From: Candidatus Cryptobacteroides faecihippi
GTDB taxonomy: Bacteria; Bacteroidota; Bacteroidia; Bacteroidales; UBA932
DNA: 6,335 nucleotides
Direction of reading: 5' to 3'
Assembly (NCBI GenBank): GCA_018066065.1
Contig: JAGHSC010000091.1
Coordinates: 1-6,335, forward strand
Numbering within the stretch: position 1 is the first letter of the stretch; each line of letters opens with the position of its first letter. Both the position numbers and the translations under genes were made by a program. Of this stretch, positions 5,615 through 6,335 are shown one piece after another. The notes under the pieces were generated by a model. It did no database searches. It was not told where the DNA came from and saw only the letters and a list, made by a program, of their open reading frames with translations.

Positions 5615-6335
5615 GACGGAGATGTTGATCCTGACTTTCTTGCCCGCCGAGGTCGGGGTGCCGATGGTGATGTGGCCGCCGTCCTGGGCGACAGGAAGCC
5701 CGGAGTTGTTGGTCACCGTGGCAGTGGTCCCGCTCCAGGCGATGTCGATCGTCTTTGAATATTCAGACACATCAAGTTCTTCCCCAGAGGCTAGGTCCGG
5801 TGTCCAGAGGCACTCCATCGGTGCCATCGTGTTGATGATGTTCCTGCTGGTGCTGATTGACTTGGAGGTGCTCCTGGAGGCAATCCTGCCGTCGTCCGTG
5901 CGGGCTTCGACAGTGAAGCCTCGGGCCATGGTGACGGGCGGGATGGCGAGCCAGTATATGGTCGGTTCCGTTTCGTTGCGGGAGATTTCAACGCCCTCGG
6001 CGCAGTCGATCGTTATGGAGTTCCGGCCGATGCCGGCCATCGTCGTCTGAGGGATGCCGTCCTGCGTGAAGGTCACCGTCGCGTCGCCTGCAAGCGTCTC
6101 GCCTCCGTTCGACTTGAGGGTCACCGATGTAACGGTCGCTGCGTCCTTGCTCCAGAGCTTGAGTCTCAGGAAGCCGGGCAGGTTGCGGAAGCGGAAATCG
6201 GGGGTCTCACTGATCTCGCTGATGGATGGCATCAGGGCCGCTCCGCGCCCGAACGAGTTCGGGACATAGCCCTGGACCTCGGGGAATCTGACTCTGAGTC
6301 CCATTCCCTCCGCCGCGGATATCGCTGAGGATGAA
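5612..6335 (-). CDS. Fimbrillin-like N-terminal segment of the interrupted surface protein, 5' partial
   Basis: The frame is open to the window end, so the true start and any lipoprotein signal lie outside; the 240 visible residues begin SSSAISAAEG. The ATG at 6304 (MGLRVRF) is internal. About residues 11-165 resemble the beta-sandwich found at the N-terminus of many Bacteroidales fimbrillin-like surface proteins: FRFRNLPGFLRLKLW, VTSVTLKSNGGETLAG, ITIDCAEGVEIS, IYWLAIPPVTMARGFTVEA. The tail (about 175-240) carries TPDLASGEELDVSEYS and the strands TIDIAWSGTTATVTNN and GGHITIGTPTSAGKKVRINISV, the usual lead-in to a Cthe_2159-type beta-helix, and then the TAG. Expected role: outer-membrane or surface display of the glycan-binding beta-helix encoded downstream. 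Calling it fimbrillin-like rests on recalled family pattern. Its reading as the first part of the same gene as 4109-5551 rests on the shared frame and continuous domain. Confidence 0.72.
   Translation of the reverse strand, partial: SSSAISAAEGMGLRVRFPEVQGYVPNSFGRGAALMPSISEISETPDFRFRNLPGFLRLKLWSKDAATVTSVTLKSNGGETLAGDATVTFTQDGIPQTTMAGIGRNSITIDCAEGVEISRNETEPTIYWLAIPPVTMARGFTVEARTDDGRIASRSTSKSISTSRNIINTMAPMECLWTPDLASGEELDVSEYSKTIDIAWSGTTATVTNNSGLPVAQDGGHITIGTPTSAGKKVRINISV

Noticed and set aside
5622..6050. Plus-strand open frame of 142 codons opposite the fimbrillin-like segment
   Set aside because: It begins with a hydrophobic stretch but has no family resemblance, and the minus strand carries a recognisable beta-sandwich pattern in a frame continuous with the downstream domain.
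1..6335. Genome-wide amber recoding as explanation for the TAG at 5612-5614
   Set aside because: The MBL gene ends naturally at TAG (2186-2188) right after its expected C-terminus, and the other stops are TAA and TGA, so TAG still works as a stop here.

Overview
The window looks like the chromosome of a fairly GC-rich member of the Bacteroidales (by eye well above 50% G+C). The reasons are gene content (a short GH78-type glycosidase with a Sec signal, and a fimbrillin-like domain joined to a Cthe_2159-type beta-helix), A-rich leaders without clear Shine-Dalgarno sites, and C-ending codons mixed with many CCT prolines. A high-GC lineage such as Rikenellaceae or a relative would fit, but this is an inference from composition and protein style.

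Left part, + strand, positions 2-4030: three genes read in the same direction. The first, cut by the window start, is a tandem class II aldolase/adducin-fold protein. Its second domain has lost every metal-ligand position, and its first domain keeps all but one. A hairpin with a T-rich tail follows it. Next come a metallo-beta-lactamase-fold hydrolase with a twin-arginine signal and, 36 bases further on, a Sec-exported alpha-L-rhamnosidase-like (GH78 type) glycosidase. The last two are probably co-transcribed. Together the set suggests breakdown of a deoxysugar-containing glycan: an exported glycosidase, an exported MBL hydrolase of unknown substrate, and a cytoplasmic aldolase-fold protein that may act on the released sugar's phosphate. 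The pathway link is inferred from proximity.

Middle, about 4051-4090: a strong, nearly symmetric hairpin between convergent genes that can terminate transcription from both sides.

Right part, - strand, 4109 to the window end: what reads as one large surface protein, a fimbrillin-like N-terminal domain followed by a right-handed beta-helix carbohydrate-binding domain. The reading frame is continuous except for one in-frame TAG at 5612-5614. The 20 codons after the TAG still read as the expected first strand of the beta-helix domain, so the gene looks split by a single nonsense codon (mutation, base-call error or readthrough) and not like two independent genes. This is the most striking anomaly here. 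I found no RNA genes, CRISPR arrays, insertion sequences or attachment sites, and no gene-free stretch longer than about 80 bases.
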